Part shown: piece by piece, positions 40,509 through 56,178 of the stretch
How the letters are laid out: the number at the start of each line of letters is the position of its first letter
Numbering within the stretch: position 1 is the stretch's first letter
Notes under the pieces: model-generated
Databases searched by the model: none
Told to the model about the DNA's origin: nothing
The model's input: only the letters and a program-made list of their open reading frames with translations
DNA from: Candidatus Izemoplasma sp.
GTDB taxonomy: Bacteria; Bacillota_I; Bacilli_A; Izemoplasmatales; Izemoplasmataceae
Assembly (NCBI GenBank): GCA_018402725.1
Contig: JAGYII010000008.1
Coordinates: 1-57,599, forward strand
Direction: 5' to 3'
DNA: 57,599 nt
Program-made: the position numbers and the translations under genes

Positions 40509-41373
40509 AAAGCGTGTCTTTTTTCTTAAACCGATCAAATAGATGGGACCCAAAAGCGAGAATGAAACCAAAACCAAAGACAACAATCATGCTTATGATA
40601 CTTGGAAGTTCTAGATCGAGTCGGGTTGGCCATATTTGATAAATGGATCCAACTAGTAATCCAATAATTGTAAAGTAAGTGATTTGATAATAGCGTTTTA
40701 ATAAGTAACCAATCAACCGTGCAGCTCCAATCAATCCAAGGAGCATTCCGAAGAACAGCACAATTAGAATAGGAATATTGACGGTCGATAAAGCATTAAC
40801 AAACGTTGGGTACATTCCAATGGCGAGTTGGACCATGGATCCAGATACCCCCGGAACAATCGCGGTGGCACTGGCAATCAGACCTGTGAAAAAGATAATA
40901 AAACTATTTCCAAAGGTCAGTACCGTAATCGGAGCCGCCTCAATATCGGTGGTGGTGACGATATTTAATCCTACAATAAAAGCTAAACTTAAAAAGAAAG
41001 CTAGGGTCGTCCCAAGAGTAAACCTTTTTTCAGAAGACTCCGTGGTTTTTAAAATAATAATCGGTAAGCTTCCAACAATGAGACCCATGAAGAATATTCT
41101 CATCAGTGTCGGATAGGTCGCTAAGAGATTTTCCATGGTACTTGCTAAGGTAAATAAAGCTAGAAAATTACCGCCATAAACAAGAAGCAAAAAGGTTAAT
41201 GCTTTTAAGTCAGTAAATCTTGATTTGATGACTTTATCTACATTTAATATGATGTGGTCATAAACTTTAACAATGACGGCCACCGTCCCACTACTAACCC
41301 CAGGAATGATTCCCGCGATGCCCATTAAAAACCCTTTAAAAACAATTAATAGTTGACTGATGATATTATTCAT
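40507..41373 (-). CDS. DUF368 (PopT-type) polyprenyl-phosphate translocase
   Basis: A 288-residue membrane protein with about eight to nine helices and two internal repeats marked by GIIPGVSSGTVAVI and AIVPGVSGSMVQLAIG. These are the DUF368 signatures. In other bacteria DUF368 proteins (PopT) return undecaprenyl phosphate across the membrane for wall or glycan synthesis. The ATG at 41371-41373 overlaps the end of the SOUL gene with GAGGATAAG before it, so it is translationally coupled. Confidence 0.88.
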   Translation of the reverse strand: MNNIISQLLIVFKGFLMGIAGIIPGVSSGTVAVIVKVYDHIILNVDKVIKSRFTDLKALTFLLLVYGGNFLALFTLASTMENLLATYPTLMRIFFMGLIVGSLPIIILKTTESSEKRFTLGTTLAFFLSLAFIVGLNIVTTTDIEAAPITVLTFGNSFIIFFTGLIASATAIVPGVSGSMVQLAIGMYPTFVNALSTVNIPILIVLFFGMLLGLIGAARLIGYLLKRYYQITYFTIIGLLVGSIYQIWPTRLDLELPSIISMIVVFGFGFILAFGSHLFDRFKKKDTL

Positions 41374-41875
41374 TCTTATCCTCAATGGAACATAAAATTT
41401 CATTGCGTCTTAAAAACGGTAAACTAAACGGTGAATTATAACGCGCTAAACGGTAATGATCTTTTAACGTATAGCCCATGGTTTCAACGACTTTTTTTAG
41501 GCGTGTTAATTCTTTTTGAATCAACCCTTCAGTCATTCGCCCTGAGAAATAAATCACGGCGACTTTTTCTTTTGGATATTGTTTTAACTTGAGTTGAGAA
41601 GACGTTGGGATAGGGGCATCATCGATATGTTTAATATGGAGTGGCAGCACAAATTCCATGGTCGATTCTTTTGTATCATTAATGACCGGAATCGTCATCG
41701 CCATTTTCTGACCCGATTGATTTTGGCCACTGATAAAACTAAATAAGCGGTTAAATCCAGACCCAGAAAGACTCCCGTCCGGGGTTGCGACCGTGACGTA
41801 GGGGTCATAGGCTCTAATTTCAACATCTTTTTCTTGATGAAGGACTTCATAATGTGGTTCTTCATATTTTCCCAT
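41366..41875 (-). CDS. SOUL heme-binding family protein
   Basis: A 169-residue soluble protein. It starts YEEPHYEVL, has VEIRAYDPYVTVAT, FSFISGQNQSGQKMAMTIPV, PIPTSSQLKLKQYP, VAVIYFSGRMTEG and RYNSPFSLPFLRRNEI, all SOUL/p22HBP family blocks. The ATG at 41873-41875 is chosen since GGAGAATCT precedes it. Heme binding is known for some members, by hydrophobic contacts and not a fixed His, so it can be neither read nor excluded. Directly coupled to PopT. Confidence 0.88.
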   Translation of the reverse strand: MGKYEEPHYEVLHQEKDVEIRAYDPYVTVATPDGSLSGSGFNRLFSFISGQNQSGQKMAMTIPVINDTKESTMEFVLPLHIKHIDDAPIPTSSQLKLKQYPKEKVAVIYFSGRMTEGLIQKELTRLKKVVETMGYTLKDHYRLARYNSPFSLPFLRRNEILCSIEDKNE

Positions 41876-41921
41876 AGATTCTCCGCCATCATTATACCGC
41901 ATTGACCGTAAATTAAGCATT

Positions 41922-41947
41922 AAAAAAACAAGACCAAAGTCTTGTTT
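41922..41947 (-). terminator. Terminator of tRNA-Ser
   Basis: AAACAAGAC/GTCTTGTTT with a CAAA loop and a T run on minus. Confidence 0.87.
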
Positions 41948-41957
41948 GTCATTGAAA

Positions 41958-42048
41958 TGGCGGAGCAGGAGAGATTCGAACTCTCGCGCCGGTTTCCCGA
42001 CCTATACCCTTAGCAGGGGCACCTCTTCAGCCTCTTGAGTACTGCTCC
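41958..42048 (-). tRNA. tRNA-Ser (GCU)
   Basis: Acceptor GGAGCAG/CTGCTCC, anticodon loop CTGCTAA (GCT), a long variable arm as expected for Ser, T-loop TTCGAATC and encoded CCA. Confidence 0.95.
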
Positions 42049-42065
42049 ATTTTACTAGCTTTATA

Positions 42066-42094
42066 AGTTTAAAACATTTAAAGCTAGGTGTCAA
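42066..42094 (-). promoter_or_regulatory. Promoter of tRNA-Ser
   Basis: -35 TTGACA (complement of 42089-42094), 17-base spacer, -10 TAAACT (42066-42071). A 9-base inverted repeat (42055-42063 with 42079-42087) spans the -10 and most of the spacer. Confidence 0.78.
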
Positions 42095-42099
42095 TCAGT

Positions 42100-44268
42100 C
42101 TAGAGCCGTTCTTTTAACATTGTCAATTGAAGCCGTTGTCTTTGGACATCGACGGCTTTCACATAGACATCCACGATCTGTCCTATTTTAACGACATCTA
42201 AAGGATGCTTTACAAACCGGTTGGCCATCTCTGAAATATGGACAAGTCCATCGGTTTTAACCCCACAATCCACAAACGCCCCAAAATCGACGATGTTACG
42301 CACGGTGCCTTGTAAAGCCATGCCATGTTTTAAATCCTCAAGCTTGAGTAATCCTTTTTTAAGTAAAGGGGCGTCAAATTGATCCCGGGGGTCTCTTAGA
42401 GGTTGTTTTAAGGCATCCACAACATCCGACAAGGTAAGTTCACCCATATTAAGCTCTAAGGCTTTTGAGCCGATGCTCACGGTATTTAAGGCATCAATCA
42501 TCTTCGGGGTTCCGACATCTTTGAGGGTACAGCCAATCGATTTAATCAGCGCTTCGGTAGCGGAGTAACTTTCTGGGTGAATCGATGTTTTATCTAAAGG
42601 GTGATCCCCGTCTAAGATTCTTAAGAATCCAATCGCTTGTTCATATCCTTTGGGACCTAAACCTTTGACTTTCTTAAGTTCTTTACGGGATTTGAAGGCA
42701 CCAGACTGATCGCGCATCTCCACAATGTTTAAAGCGACGTTGGAAGAGAGTCCTGCCACATAAGATAACAAGGGAGCGGAGGCAATATTTACATTGACCC
42801 CAACTTGATTCACGGCGGTTTCAACCACGTGAAGAAGGGATTCGGTGAGTTTACTGGCGGTGACGTCATGTTGGTACTGACCGACCCCTAAGCTTTTTGG
42901 ATCAATTTTAACGAGTTCTGATAACGGATCTTGAAGACGTCTAGCAATACTAATTGCACTTCTTTCTTCAACATTTAAGTCCGGGAATTCTTGTTTGGCC
43001 AAAATCGAGGCTGAATACACACTGGCCCCCGCTTCTGAGACAATACTATAAGAGACATTTAGTTTTTCTTTCGCAATCAGGTCTCCAATAAATTCTTCGG
43101 TTTCCCTTGAAGCGGTCCCATTGCCAATCGCAATCGTATCCACGTGATGCTTTTTCACTAACATAGTGATGGTATTTTCTGCGTGCTTGAGTTTATCGGC
43201 GGAGACGCCCTCTCCCGGTCTTAAAGCGTGGGGATAAATCACGGTCTTTTCTAAAAGCCGACCTAAAGGATCCACCACCGCACATTTACACCCCGTACGG
43301 TAAGCTGGGTCCACCCCTAAAATGGTTTGTTGTTTTAAAGGAGGTTGCAAAAGAAGTTGGTGAAGATTTTCACCAAAGACATGAATCGCTTGAATTTCAG
43401 CAACTTCTGTTAGCGCACTTCTAATTTCGCGTTCGATGCTGGGTTTAATTAAACGCTTATATCCATCTCTCATCGCTTTATCGATGTAAGGTTCAGAATA
43501 TTCGGACACATTCTTCTTCGCAAAATAAGCGAGCTCTTTTAAAACAAGCTCATCATCGACACTGACCCCTACTTTTAAGATGTTGTCTTTTTCACCACGG
43601 TTTAAAGCCAAGACGCGAAAAGGTTTAATTTGTTTTAAAGGGGTCTCATAGGCGTAATAATCTTGATACACCAATTTCTCATCCACCGCATCTTTTTTAA
43701 GGGTGCTGGTCATTTGAGCGGTGCGTTCGAAGTAGTCTCTAAGTCTTTTTCTTGATTGAGGATGATCACTGATGATCTCTGCGATGATATCCATCGCACC
43801 TTGTAAAGCTTCTTCTGTGGTTAAGACGTCTTGATTTAGGTATTTTTCAGCTTCTAAAAGCGGGTCATTTTGAGGGGCTTGATTTAAATAATCGGCTAAC
43901 TCTTGAAGTCCTTTTTTGATCGCTTCGGTGGCTTTTGTTTTTTTCTTTTCTTTAAATGGACGGTACAAGTCTTCGACATCGACGAGTTTAGTTGCAGACA
44001 CTATTTCTTGTTTAAGCTCATCGGTCAGCATGCCTCGCTCTTCAATCAAACGCAAGACATCCGCTTTCCGGTTTTCGAGTTTTAAAGCCGCTTCATAAAT
44101 GTTCGCAATCTCACGAATAATGCTTTCATCTAAATTACCGGTTTGTTCTTTTCGGTAACGCGCAATAAAAGGGACCGTATTTTCTTCGAGTAAAGAAAGT
44201 ACGGTCTCAACTTGTGAGGGTTTAATACTTAAGGTTTGACTAAGCTCTTTGACAATAATCTGATTCAA
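42100..44268 (-). CDS. tex: Tex family S1 RNA-binding protein
   Basis: A 722-residue nucleic acid binding protein involved in transcription. It has the N-terminal helical Tex domain (EENTVPFIARYRKEQTG, VEDLYRPFKEKKKTKA), the YqgF/RuvC-like domain (ILGVDPAYRTGCKCAVVD), a helix-hairpin-helix part (VKGLGPKGYEQAIGFLRI) and a C-terminal S1 domain (GTVRNIVDFGAFVDCGVKTD, DGLVHISEMA). The start codon is TTG (44266-44268) with GGAG upstream. Last gene of the 11-gene block; nine bases after the membrane thioredoxin. Confidence 0.95.
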   Translation of the reverse strand: MNQIIVKELSQTLSIKPSQVETVLSLLEENTVPFIARYRKEQTGNLDESIIREIANIYEAALKLENRKADVLRLIEERGMLTDELKQEIVSATKLVDVEDLYRPFKEKKKTKATEAIKKGLQELADYLNQAPQNDPLLEAEKYLNQDVLTTEEALQGAMDIIAEIISDHPQSRKRLRDYFERTAQMTSTLKKDAVDEKLVYQDYYAYETPLKQIKPFRVLALNRGEKDNILKVGVSVDDELVLKELAYFAKKNVSEYSEPYIDKAMRDGYKRLIKPSIEREIRSALTEVAEIQAIHVFGENLHQLLLQPPLKQQTILGVDPAYRTGCKCAVVDPLGRLLEKTVIYPHALRPGEGVSADKLKHAENTITMLVKKHHVDTIAIGNGTASRETEEFIGDLIAKEKLNVSYSIVSEAGASVYSASILAKQEFPDLNVEERSAISIARRLQDPLSELVKIDPKSLGVGQYQHDVTASKLTESLLHVVETAVNQVGVNVNIASAPLLSYVAGLSSNVALNIVEMRDQSGAFKSRKELKKVKGLGPKGYEQAIGFLRILDGDHPLDKTSIHPESYSATEALIKSIGCTLKDVGTPKMIDALNTVSIGSKALELNMGELTLSDVVDALKQPLRDPRDQFDAPLLKKGLLKLEDLKHGMALQGTVRNIVDFGAFVDCGVKTDGLVHISEMANRFVKHPLDVVKIGQIVDVYVKAVDVQRQRLQLTMLKERL

Positions 44269-44277
44269 AGGTTTCTC

Positions 44278-44730
44278 CTAAGGGGTAAATGTCCCGGCAT
44301 TGACTTGATCGATGAGGGTTAAGATGGGGGTAACGCCAACAACTTGATTCACCAAACGTCCATTGACAAAAATACTGACCGTTGGGGTCCCGGTAATTTG
44401 AGCTGGAGCATCCATGGAGGTTTGATTGACGGCTTGCGAGTTGACATCGACAACATACACAGGAATGTCCATTTTATTCTCAATCGCAAAGCCTAAAATA
44501 TCATTTCTGATTTGCTCACAAAATGAGCATGTCTCTGAATAATGATAGATAAGCTCAATGCCTTCGCCGGACGATTGGGTGGAATAAGTTAACCAATCTT
44601 CGACTAAGACTAAACGTTCATCGGTATAACTGATGGGAGCGTTAACAACAGTGGCGACTAAAAAAGCCCCCACAAGTAAAACAAATAATCCGACCAAAAC
44701 ATATAAATACATGGGTTGACTTTTTTTCAT
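44278..44730 (-). CDS. Membrane-anchored thioredoxin-like protein (CSFC)
   Basis: 150 residues: an N-terminal helix anchor (about 7-29), then an outside thioredoxin fold with CSFC in YSETCSFCEQIRND and cis-Pro in ITGTPTVSIFVNGR. It overlaps the lipoprotein thioredoxin gene by four bases (ATGA). With it, it could form an extracytoplasmic disulfide relay, although no CcdA or DsbB-like partner is visible. Confidence 0.83.
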   Translation of the reverse strand: MKKSQPMYLYVLVGLFVLLVGAFLVATVVNAPISYTDERLVLVEDWLTYSTQSSGEGIELIYHYSETCSFCEQIRNDILGFAIENKMDIPVYVVDVNSQAVNQTSMDAPAQITGTPTVSIFVNGRLVNQVVGVTPILTLIDQVNAGTFTP

Positions 44731-45164
44731 GATGGATCCTCCTGAATGGTAATTAATTCAAAATCAAAGGTGCCTTCTTCAATTTGATTTAAAGCTTCTA
44801 AAATAGGTCCAGCCCCTAAGATGTAGTAGGCGACAATTCCTTGATCAATAAACAATAAAGTAGGCGCTGATCGAATACCGGTAGGTCTGATTCCAGACAC
44901 CACTCGTTCGTTAATGAGGTGAAGGATAAAGTCGTCTTGGGCCTCGATGAAATCAAATAGGGGGTCTCTTACTAAGTTACATCCTGGGCACTCGGTGCCA
45001 AAGACATCACGATTATAATAATAAACCATAATTCGTTCATCTTCAAAGCCAAGCATCTCAACTTCAGACCATTCAAAGATTTCATTGAACGCATCATACG
45101 TTTCTGGGCGTTGACATCCCATTAAACTGAAGATCAGGAGGAGACTTAAAACAACTTTAATCAT
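44727..45164 (-). CDS. Lipoprotein with thioredoxin-like fold (CPGC)
   Basis: 145 residues. The lipobox LMGC (Cys17) after a basic and hydrophobic signal shows a lipoprotein. CPGC in GTECPGCNLVRD and the cis-Pro in IRSAPTLLFIDQG show a thioredoxin-type site, spaced as in the family. It overlaps acpS by eight bases and the next thioredoxin by four. Lgt, needed to lipidate it, is in the same block. Confidence 0.82.
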   Translation of the reverse strand: MIKVVLSLLLIFSLMGCQRPETYDAFNEIFEWSEVEMLGFEDERIMVYYYNRDVFGTECPGCNLVRDPLFDFIEAQDDFILHLINERVVSGIRPTGIRSAPTLLFIDQGIVAYYILGAGPILEALNQIEEGTFDFELITIQEDPS

Positions 45165-45513
45165 GGGTGGTTCCTGTGACTACGGCGACCACCACATTTT
45201 TAGAATGGGCAATCGAAATCATTAAGACATCATCGGGGCGGTATTTAGATTTTATGTAAGGAGCTCCGTGCGCATCATTTAAAATCGATACGTCTTTAAA
45301 ATTCAAAGGACGATCAAACTGTTGATACGCTTTAGTGTAGGCTTCTTTCGCTGCAAAACGTCCCGCTAAAAAGGTCTGCTTCCGGTGATCGTGTGTGAAC
45401 GTTTGATAGATTTTAAGTTCTTCCATTGAAAGCACTTTATCAATAAAGCGACTGTCTATTTTATCGTTAAAGCGATCGAGTTCTTCGATATCAATGCCGA
45501 TCAGATTTCGCAT
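45157..45513 (-). CDS. acpS: Holo-[acyl-carrier-protein] synthase
   Basis: Attaches 4'-phosphopantetheine from CoA to ACP. 118 residues with GIDIEELDRF (Mg site Asp) and AGRFAAKEAYTKAY, and ISIAHSKNVVVAVV at the end. It overlaps whiA by 23 bases and has GGAGG inside whiA. The usual trimer size. Confidence 0.95.
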   Translation of the reverse strand: MRNLIGIDIEELDRFNDKIDSRFIDKVLSMEELKIYQTFTHDHRKQTFLAGRFAAKEAYTKAYQQFDRPLNFKDVSILNDAHGAPYIKSKYRPDDVLMISIAHSKNVVVAVVTGTTHD

Positions 45514-46441
45514 GATACACCTCCATCGCTTCGGTGGCTAACCGTTCGATTTCTCTAAAGCGGTGATTAAGCCCTGATTTTGAAATGGGCTTGTGGTATT
45601 CTTCTTCGCTTTTCATTGAAAGTTCTACTAATGAAAGCTCTGGATATTTCTTTCTAAGTTTGATGGCTTCAATAATACCTTGTGGAAACTCTTCGGTGTC
45701 CGTTAAGTTTTCTAAAATAGCAATGTTCTTTAATTGTTTATCCGCCGCTTGAAGGGTTTTATTTTGGTTGGCGAGTTCAATGTTTAAAACCCGGGTTATC
45801 GAGTTATAAAAATCACGTTTAATCCGCTCATCTTCAAAGGTAAATAATGATTCTGTCGTCCCCATCAATCTTAAGAAATCAGCAATTTTTTCTGATTCTT
45901 TGACATAGACCAAATAACGATTATTCTTCTTTTTAAGGGTTTTTGCGGGGACCTCTAAACTATCAAATAACGTTCTTATGCCTTCAATCAGTTTTCTTTG
46001 AGGGGCACTAATTTCTAAATGATACGATGAGCTCTCAGGGGAGTTAATCGATCCTGTTGCTAAGAAGGCTCCTTTTAAAAAACCGACTTTAGCACATGAG
46101 TCTAAAACCATGAGATCATCAAATAAGCCCCCAAAGCTTGTTCCTTCTAAAAGTCCTAAATCGTTCATCATTTGTTCGGCATCAGTGACGATGCATTCAT
46201 ACATTTTTTGTTTTTTAAGTTGTTTTTGGTGATACATCGAGACGTGGGCGTCTAAATCATAACGCTCTTTAACCATGACCCGAATCCGTCTCACTAATCC
46301 TAAAGAAACCGATTTAAAAACAAGGCGGTTATCTTCCAACCGCCCATTCATTCGGTACAGCGCACTTAAGAACGGGAGCGCTTCACACGGTTCTAAGGCC
46401 GTTTGTAGGATTTCTTGTTTAACATCTTGGGCAAATGACAT
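45491..46441 (-). CDS. whiA: WhiA, LAGLIDADG-like DNA-binding protein
   Basis: 316 residues. The N-terminal WhiA/homing-endonuclease-like fold (FLSALYRMNGRL, FLKGAFLATGSINSPESSYHLE-like) has lost nuclease sites, and the C-terminal helix-turn-helix has LSLVELSMKSEEEYHKPISKSGLNHRFREI-type ends. In Bacillus it affects cell division and chromosome segregation. It follows lgt with three bases between. Confidence 0.94.
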   Translation of the reverse strand: MSFAQDVKQEILQTALEPCEALPFLSALYRMNGRLEDNRLVFKSVSLGLVRRIRVMVKERYDLDAHVSMYHQKQLKKQKMYECIVTDAEQMMNDLGLLEGTSFGGLFDDLMVLDSCAKVGFLKGAFLATGSINSPESSSYHLEISAPQRKLIEGIRTLFDSLEVPAKTLKKKNNRYLVYVKESEKIADFLRLMGTTESLFTFEDERIKRDFYNSITRVLNIELANQNKTLQAADKQLKNIAILENLTDTEEFPQGIIEAIKLRKKYPELSLVELSMKSEEEYHKPISKSGLNHRFREIERLATEAMEVYHAKSDRH

Positions 46442-46444
46442 CGA

Positions 46445-47362
46445 TTACTTTTTCTTTGCTTTAGATTTTTTGGTGAATACCGGTTTAGGTTCATTTAAGA
46501 CATCGGCATATTTAGGACGTTTAAAGAAGAACCAGTTCAGTCCAATCACAGCAATCCCGGCTAAGACCGATAAAATAGAGACCACCTGAGCGGTTCTTAA
46601 ATTTGATTCCCCAAAATATAAGGAGTCAGTTCTCATCCCTTCAATGACGAATCGACCGACTGAATACCAAATTAAATAGATCCCAATCAAATCACCACTC
46701 CGGATCAACTTCGTTCTTCTTAGGACTAACATTAACCCAAACCCCGTTAAGTTCCACATCGACTCATAAAAGAAAGTGGGGTGATAATAATTTAATCCTG
46801 ACGGACCTTGAAGATACATATTATCAACGATAAATTTAGGCAATCTTAAGGTGGTTTCTAAAAAAGCACGTTGCTCATCTAAGGATAAGTTGGGCTGATT
46901 ATTCGTGAGGTTCCCAATCACAAATCCGTGGGCTTCTTGATTAAAGAAATTACCCCATCTTCCAAGAGCTTGCGCCACTAAAAATCCAGGAGCCACTAAA
47001 TCAAGCGCCTTCAATAAATCAAACTTTTTAATCCGGGCGTAAATGACCACGGCCACGACGGCGGTTAAGAAGGCGCCATGAATCGCTAATCCACCTTCCG
47101 CAAAATTAAAGATTCGGGCAAAATCTCCGCGGTAACGATCCCATTCAAAGATCACATAATATAGGCGTGAACCAAGAATGGCTAGCGGAAGGATCCAAAT
47201 AATACCATCGTATAAAATATCTGGGTTTAATCCAATTTTTTCAGATTCTTTTAATCCAAGATATAGGGCCACCATGACTCCAGTTAAGATCGCTAACGCG
47301 TAAAAGGCGATACTAATCGGGCCCAGGTCTAAGCTGTTAGGAAGTGGATTGTAAACATGCAT
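46445..47362 (-). CDS. lgt: Prolipoprotein diacylglyceryl transferase
   Basis: First enzyme in lipoprotein maturation, adding diacylglycerol to the lipobox Cys. The 305 residues show seven helices with ILGSRLYYVIFEW, EGGLAIHGAFLTAV (catalytic His region), LGRWGNFFNQEAHG and the ending of helices with YPVGRFVIEGMRTDSL-type YSVGRFVIEGMR. The basic tail has Lys-rich residues. Adjacent to hprK as in Bacillus. Confidence 0.96.
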   Translation of the reverse strand: MHVYNPLPNSLDLGPISIAFYALAILTGVMVALYLGLKESEKIGLNPDILYDGIIWILPLAILGSRLYYVIFEWDRYRGDFARIFNFAEGGLAIHGAFLTAVVAVVIYARIKKFDLLKALDLVAPGFLVAQALGRWGNFFNQEAHGFVIGNLTNNQPNLSLDEQRAFLETTLRLPKFIVDNMYLQGPSGLNYYHPTFFYESMWNLTGFGLMLVLRRTKLIRSGDLIGIYLIWYSVGRFVIEGMRTDSLYFGESNLRTAQVVSILSVLAGIAVIGLNWFFFKRPKYADVLNEPKPVFTKKSKAKKK

Positions 47363-47376
47363 CTTCTACACCTACT

Positions 47377-48309
47377 TTATTTTTTGGGATGTTTGGTTTT
47401 ACTTTGAATGTTTTTAGTGAGTTCTTCGGTAAATTCTTTTGCCATGTGAGTGCCTAGATGTTTAAGCCGGGCATTCATTGCCGCGACTTCAACTAAGGTC
47501 GGCACTGAACGAGCAGCTGTAATAGGAATTTTAACATTGGGAATATCGGTATTAAATATTCGTTCGGTCACGTCTTCAAGTCCAAGTCGGTCATAATCCA
47601 CGGTGTTTTCAAAATTGAGCAAGTCAACAATAACCATGATCCGTTTACTCTCTTTATACGCCGAGGCTCCAAATAGTTGCACTACATTGACAATCCCAAT
47701 TCCGCGGATCTCTAAATATTTTTGTAAGATGGGTGGGGCTTCTCCTACCACGACGCCTTCAATGGATTCATAGACATCGACCCGGTCATCCGCAACCAAC
47801 TGATGACCTCTTCTCACCAGTTCAAGGGCCACTTCTGATTTACCGATTCCGCTTTTCCCGCGAATCAATACTCCCACCCCATTGATATCCACTAAGGTTC
47901 CGTGAATACTGGTTCTTGGCGCTAACGCTTCACCTAGGGTTTGAAGGATTTTACTAAATAATTCATTGGTCCGCTGTTGGCTTTTTAATAAAGGAACTTT
48001 GAATTCGTTCGCATACTTAATAAAGACTTCAGGAATCTCGGCGTGTTTTGAAAAGACAAACGCAGGGGGTAATATTTCAAACATCATCTTGACACGGATG
48101 TCTTGATCGGTTTCTGATAACCACCAAAAGAAAGTAATTTCCTTACTTCCAATCAATTGAATTCGGTCTTGTTCATAAAATTCAAACATCCCAGCCAGTT
48201 CGAGTCCCGGTCGGTTAATTTGAGCTAGGGAAATGGGGGTTTCAAGTCCCTGTTCTCCCCCAATGACTTTCAAATTTAATTGTTTGCTTAGTCGTTCGAC
48301 TGTAATCAT
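47377..48309 (-). CDS. hprK: HPr kinase/phosphorylase
   Basis: Bifunctional sensor of glycolytic state that phosphorylates HPr on Ser46. The 310 residues have an N-terminal domain (1-130), then the P-loop GKSGIGKSEVALELVRRGH, LVADDRVDV, and the K3 signature LEIRGIGIVNVVQLFG. It implies PTS and carbon catabolite control of the Firmicutes type. GGAG precedes the ATG. Its ATG overlaps the membrane protein stop. Confidence 0.97.
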   Translation of the reverse strand: MITVERLSKQLNLKVIGGEQGLETPISLAQINRPGLELAGMFEFYEQDRIQLIGSKEITFFWWLSETDQDIRVKMMFEILPPAFVFSKHAEIPEVFIKYANEFKVPLLKSQQRTNELFSKILQTLGEALAPRTSIHGTLVDINGVGVLIRGKSGIGKSEVALELVRRGHQLVADDRVDVYESIEGVVVGEAPPILQKYLEIRGIGIVNVVQLFGASAYKESKRIMVIVDLLNFENTVDYDRLGLEDVTERIFNTDIPNVKIPITAARSVPTLVEVAAMNARLKHLGTHMAKEFTEELTKNIQSKTKHPKK

Positions 48310-48923
48310 GTTCGTCTCCAGTTGATTCCTTTTTGAATCACGTAACTGAGTGCATAGCGCACAATCATAAATAATAACGTGAAGGCAACCACTTCGATTT
48401 CACTATTAAAGATTTGCATGTTTGTGAATAATAATGCATCAATCAAGAAAAATAAAGTGGTGTAACCGATAAAATATACGAGTCCAAAAGACATCAATAC
48501 GATTTGTGAATAACGTTGAATCATCCACTCTCTAAATAACCACTCTAAGGCTGTATAAATGAATACAAAAACCAAGGGAATCCATAGTTGTTCTGGAAAT
48601 TGTCCTAAATTAAAGAGATTTAAGACCCCTACCGAAACCACTAAATTAACCCAGTACCCAATAAATAAATTGAGATAAAAATTCGGATGATAAGCGCCCC
48701 CAAATTTTATCATAATCAAACGTTTATTTAACGGCGACTGTTTTTTTGTTGGCGGGACTTCGGGTTTTTTTACACTGGGTTTTTTGGGAAGTTCTTTTTT
48801 GGGCTCTGGTTGAACTTGCTCTTCTAATGACTTAATCAGTGAATCAATTTTTTCTTCATCCGTTAACTGATCAAACGAATCATCTTTCGTTTCTGGCTTC
48901 TTTTTAGGTTCTTTGTCTGCCAT
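48306..48923 (-). CDS. Membrane protein with charged N-terminal tail, unknown
   Basis: No family recognised. 205 residues: a Lys/Glu/Pro-rich cytoplasmic tail (1-70) without fold, then four membrane helices (about 82-105, 110-128, 140-160, 172-192) with a basic end. The place between uvrA and hprK is where Bacillus has the small yvl genes, including the membrane protein yvlD, but similarity is not clear by eye. Confidence 0.65.
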   Translation of the reverse strand: MADKEPKKKPETKDDSFDQLTDEEKIDSLIKSLEEQVQPEPKKELPKKPSVKKPEVPPTKKQSPLNKRLIMIKFGGAYHPNFYLNLFIGYWVNLVVSVGVLNLFNLGQFPEQLWIPLVFVFIYTALEWLFREWMIQRYSQIVLMSFGLVYFIGYTTLFFLIDALLFTNMQIFNSEIEVVAFTLLFMIVRYALSYVIQKGINWRRT

Positions 48924-48930
48924 TTCACCC

Positions 48931-55889
<6,959 letters not shown>

Positions 55890-55896
55890 CTAAATA

Positions 55897-55905
55897 ATTA
55901 TACCA
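55897..55905 (-). promoter_or_regulatory. Extended -10 promoter of pcrA block, leaderless or nearly
   Basis: TGGTATAAT (TGn plus perfect -10, complement of 55897-55905) is seven bases before the ATG at 55889, so transcription should start within one base of the ATG. No -35 consensus is found. Confidence 0.65.
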
Positions 55906-55942
55906 AATAGTAGGGTGATTTGCACGTCCCTAAGGCATAAAA

Positions 55943-55967
55943 AAAATCAACCCTGAGGTTGATTTTT
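55943..55967 (-). terminator. Terminator of cold-shock gene
   Basis: AAATCAACC/GGTTGATTT with a CTGA loop and a T run on minus. Confidence 0.88.
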
Positions 55968-55977
55968 AAAACTCTTA

Positions 55978-56178
55978 TTAAAGAGAAGTGATGTTTTCAG
56001 CTTGTGGGCCTTTTTCGCTTTCGACAACGTCGAATTCGACTTTTTCGCCTTCATCAAGTGTTTTGAATCCATCTTTTTGAATGTGTGAGTAATGCGCAAA
56101 TACATCAGTACCTTCGTCTGTTGTAATAAAGCCGAAGCCTTTTTCTGCATTAAACCATTTTACTGTTCCTGTAGCCAT
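55978..56178 (-). CDS. csp: Cold-shock protein
   Basis: 66-residue OB-fold RNA chaperone. RNP1 is KGFGFITTD and RNP2 is VFAHYSHI, after the usual [11 protein letters not shown] start, ending [15 protein letters not shown] precedes the ATG. A leader of roughly 100 bases is likely, since a promoter-like pair (TTGCAT, 17, ATTATA) lies near 56280-56310; long leaders that sense temperature are known in csp genes. Confidence 0.96.
   Translation of the reverse strand: MATGTVKWFNAEKGFGFITTDEGTDVFAHYSHIQKDGFKTLDEGEKVEFDVVESEKGPQAENITSL

Noticed and set aside
42055-42087. Terminator for tex
   Set aside because: The stem has a long loop and no T run, and overlaps the tRNA-Ser promoter.
55947-56150. 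Alternative frame overlapping the cold-shock gene
   Set aside because: The cold-shock frame has RNP motifs and a GGAGG site; the other is a shifted shadow.
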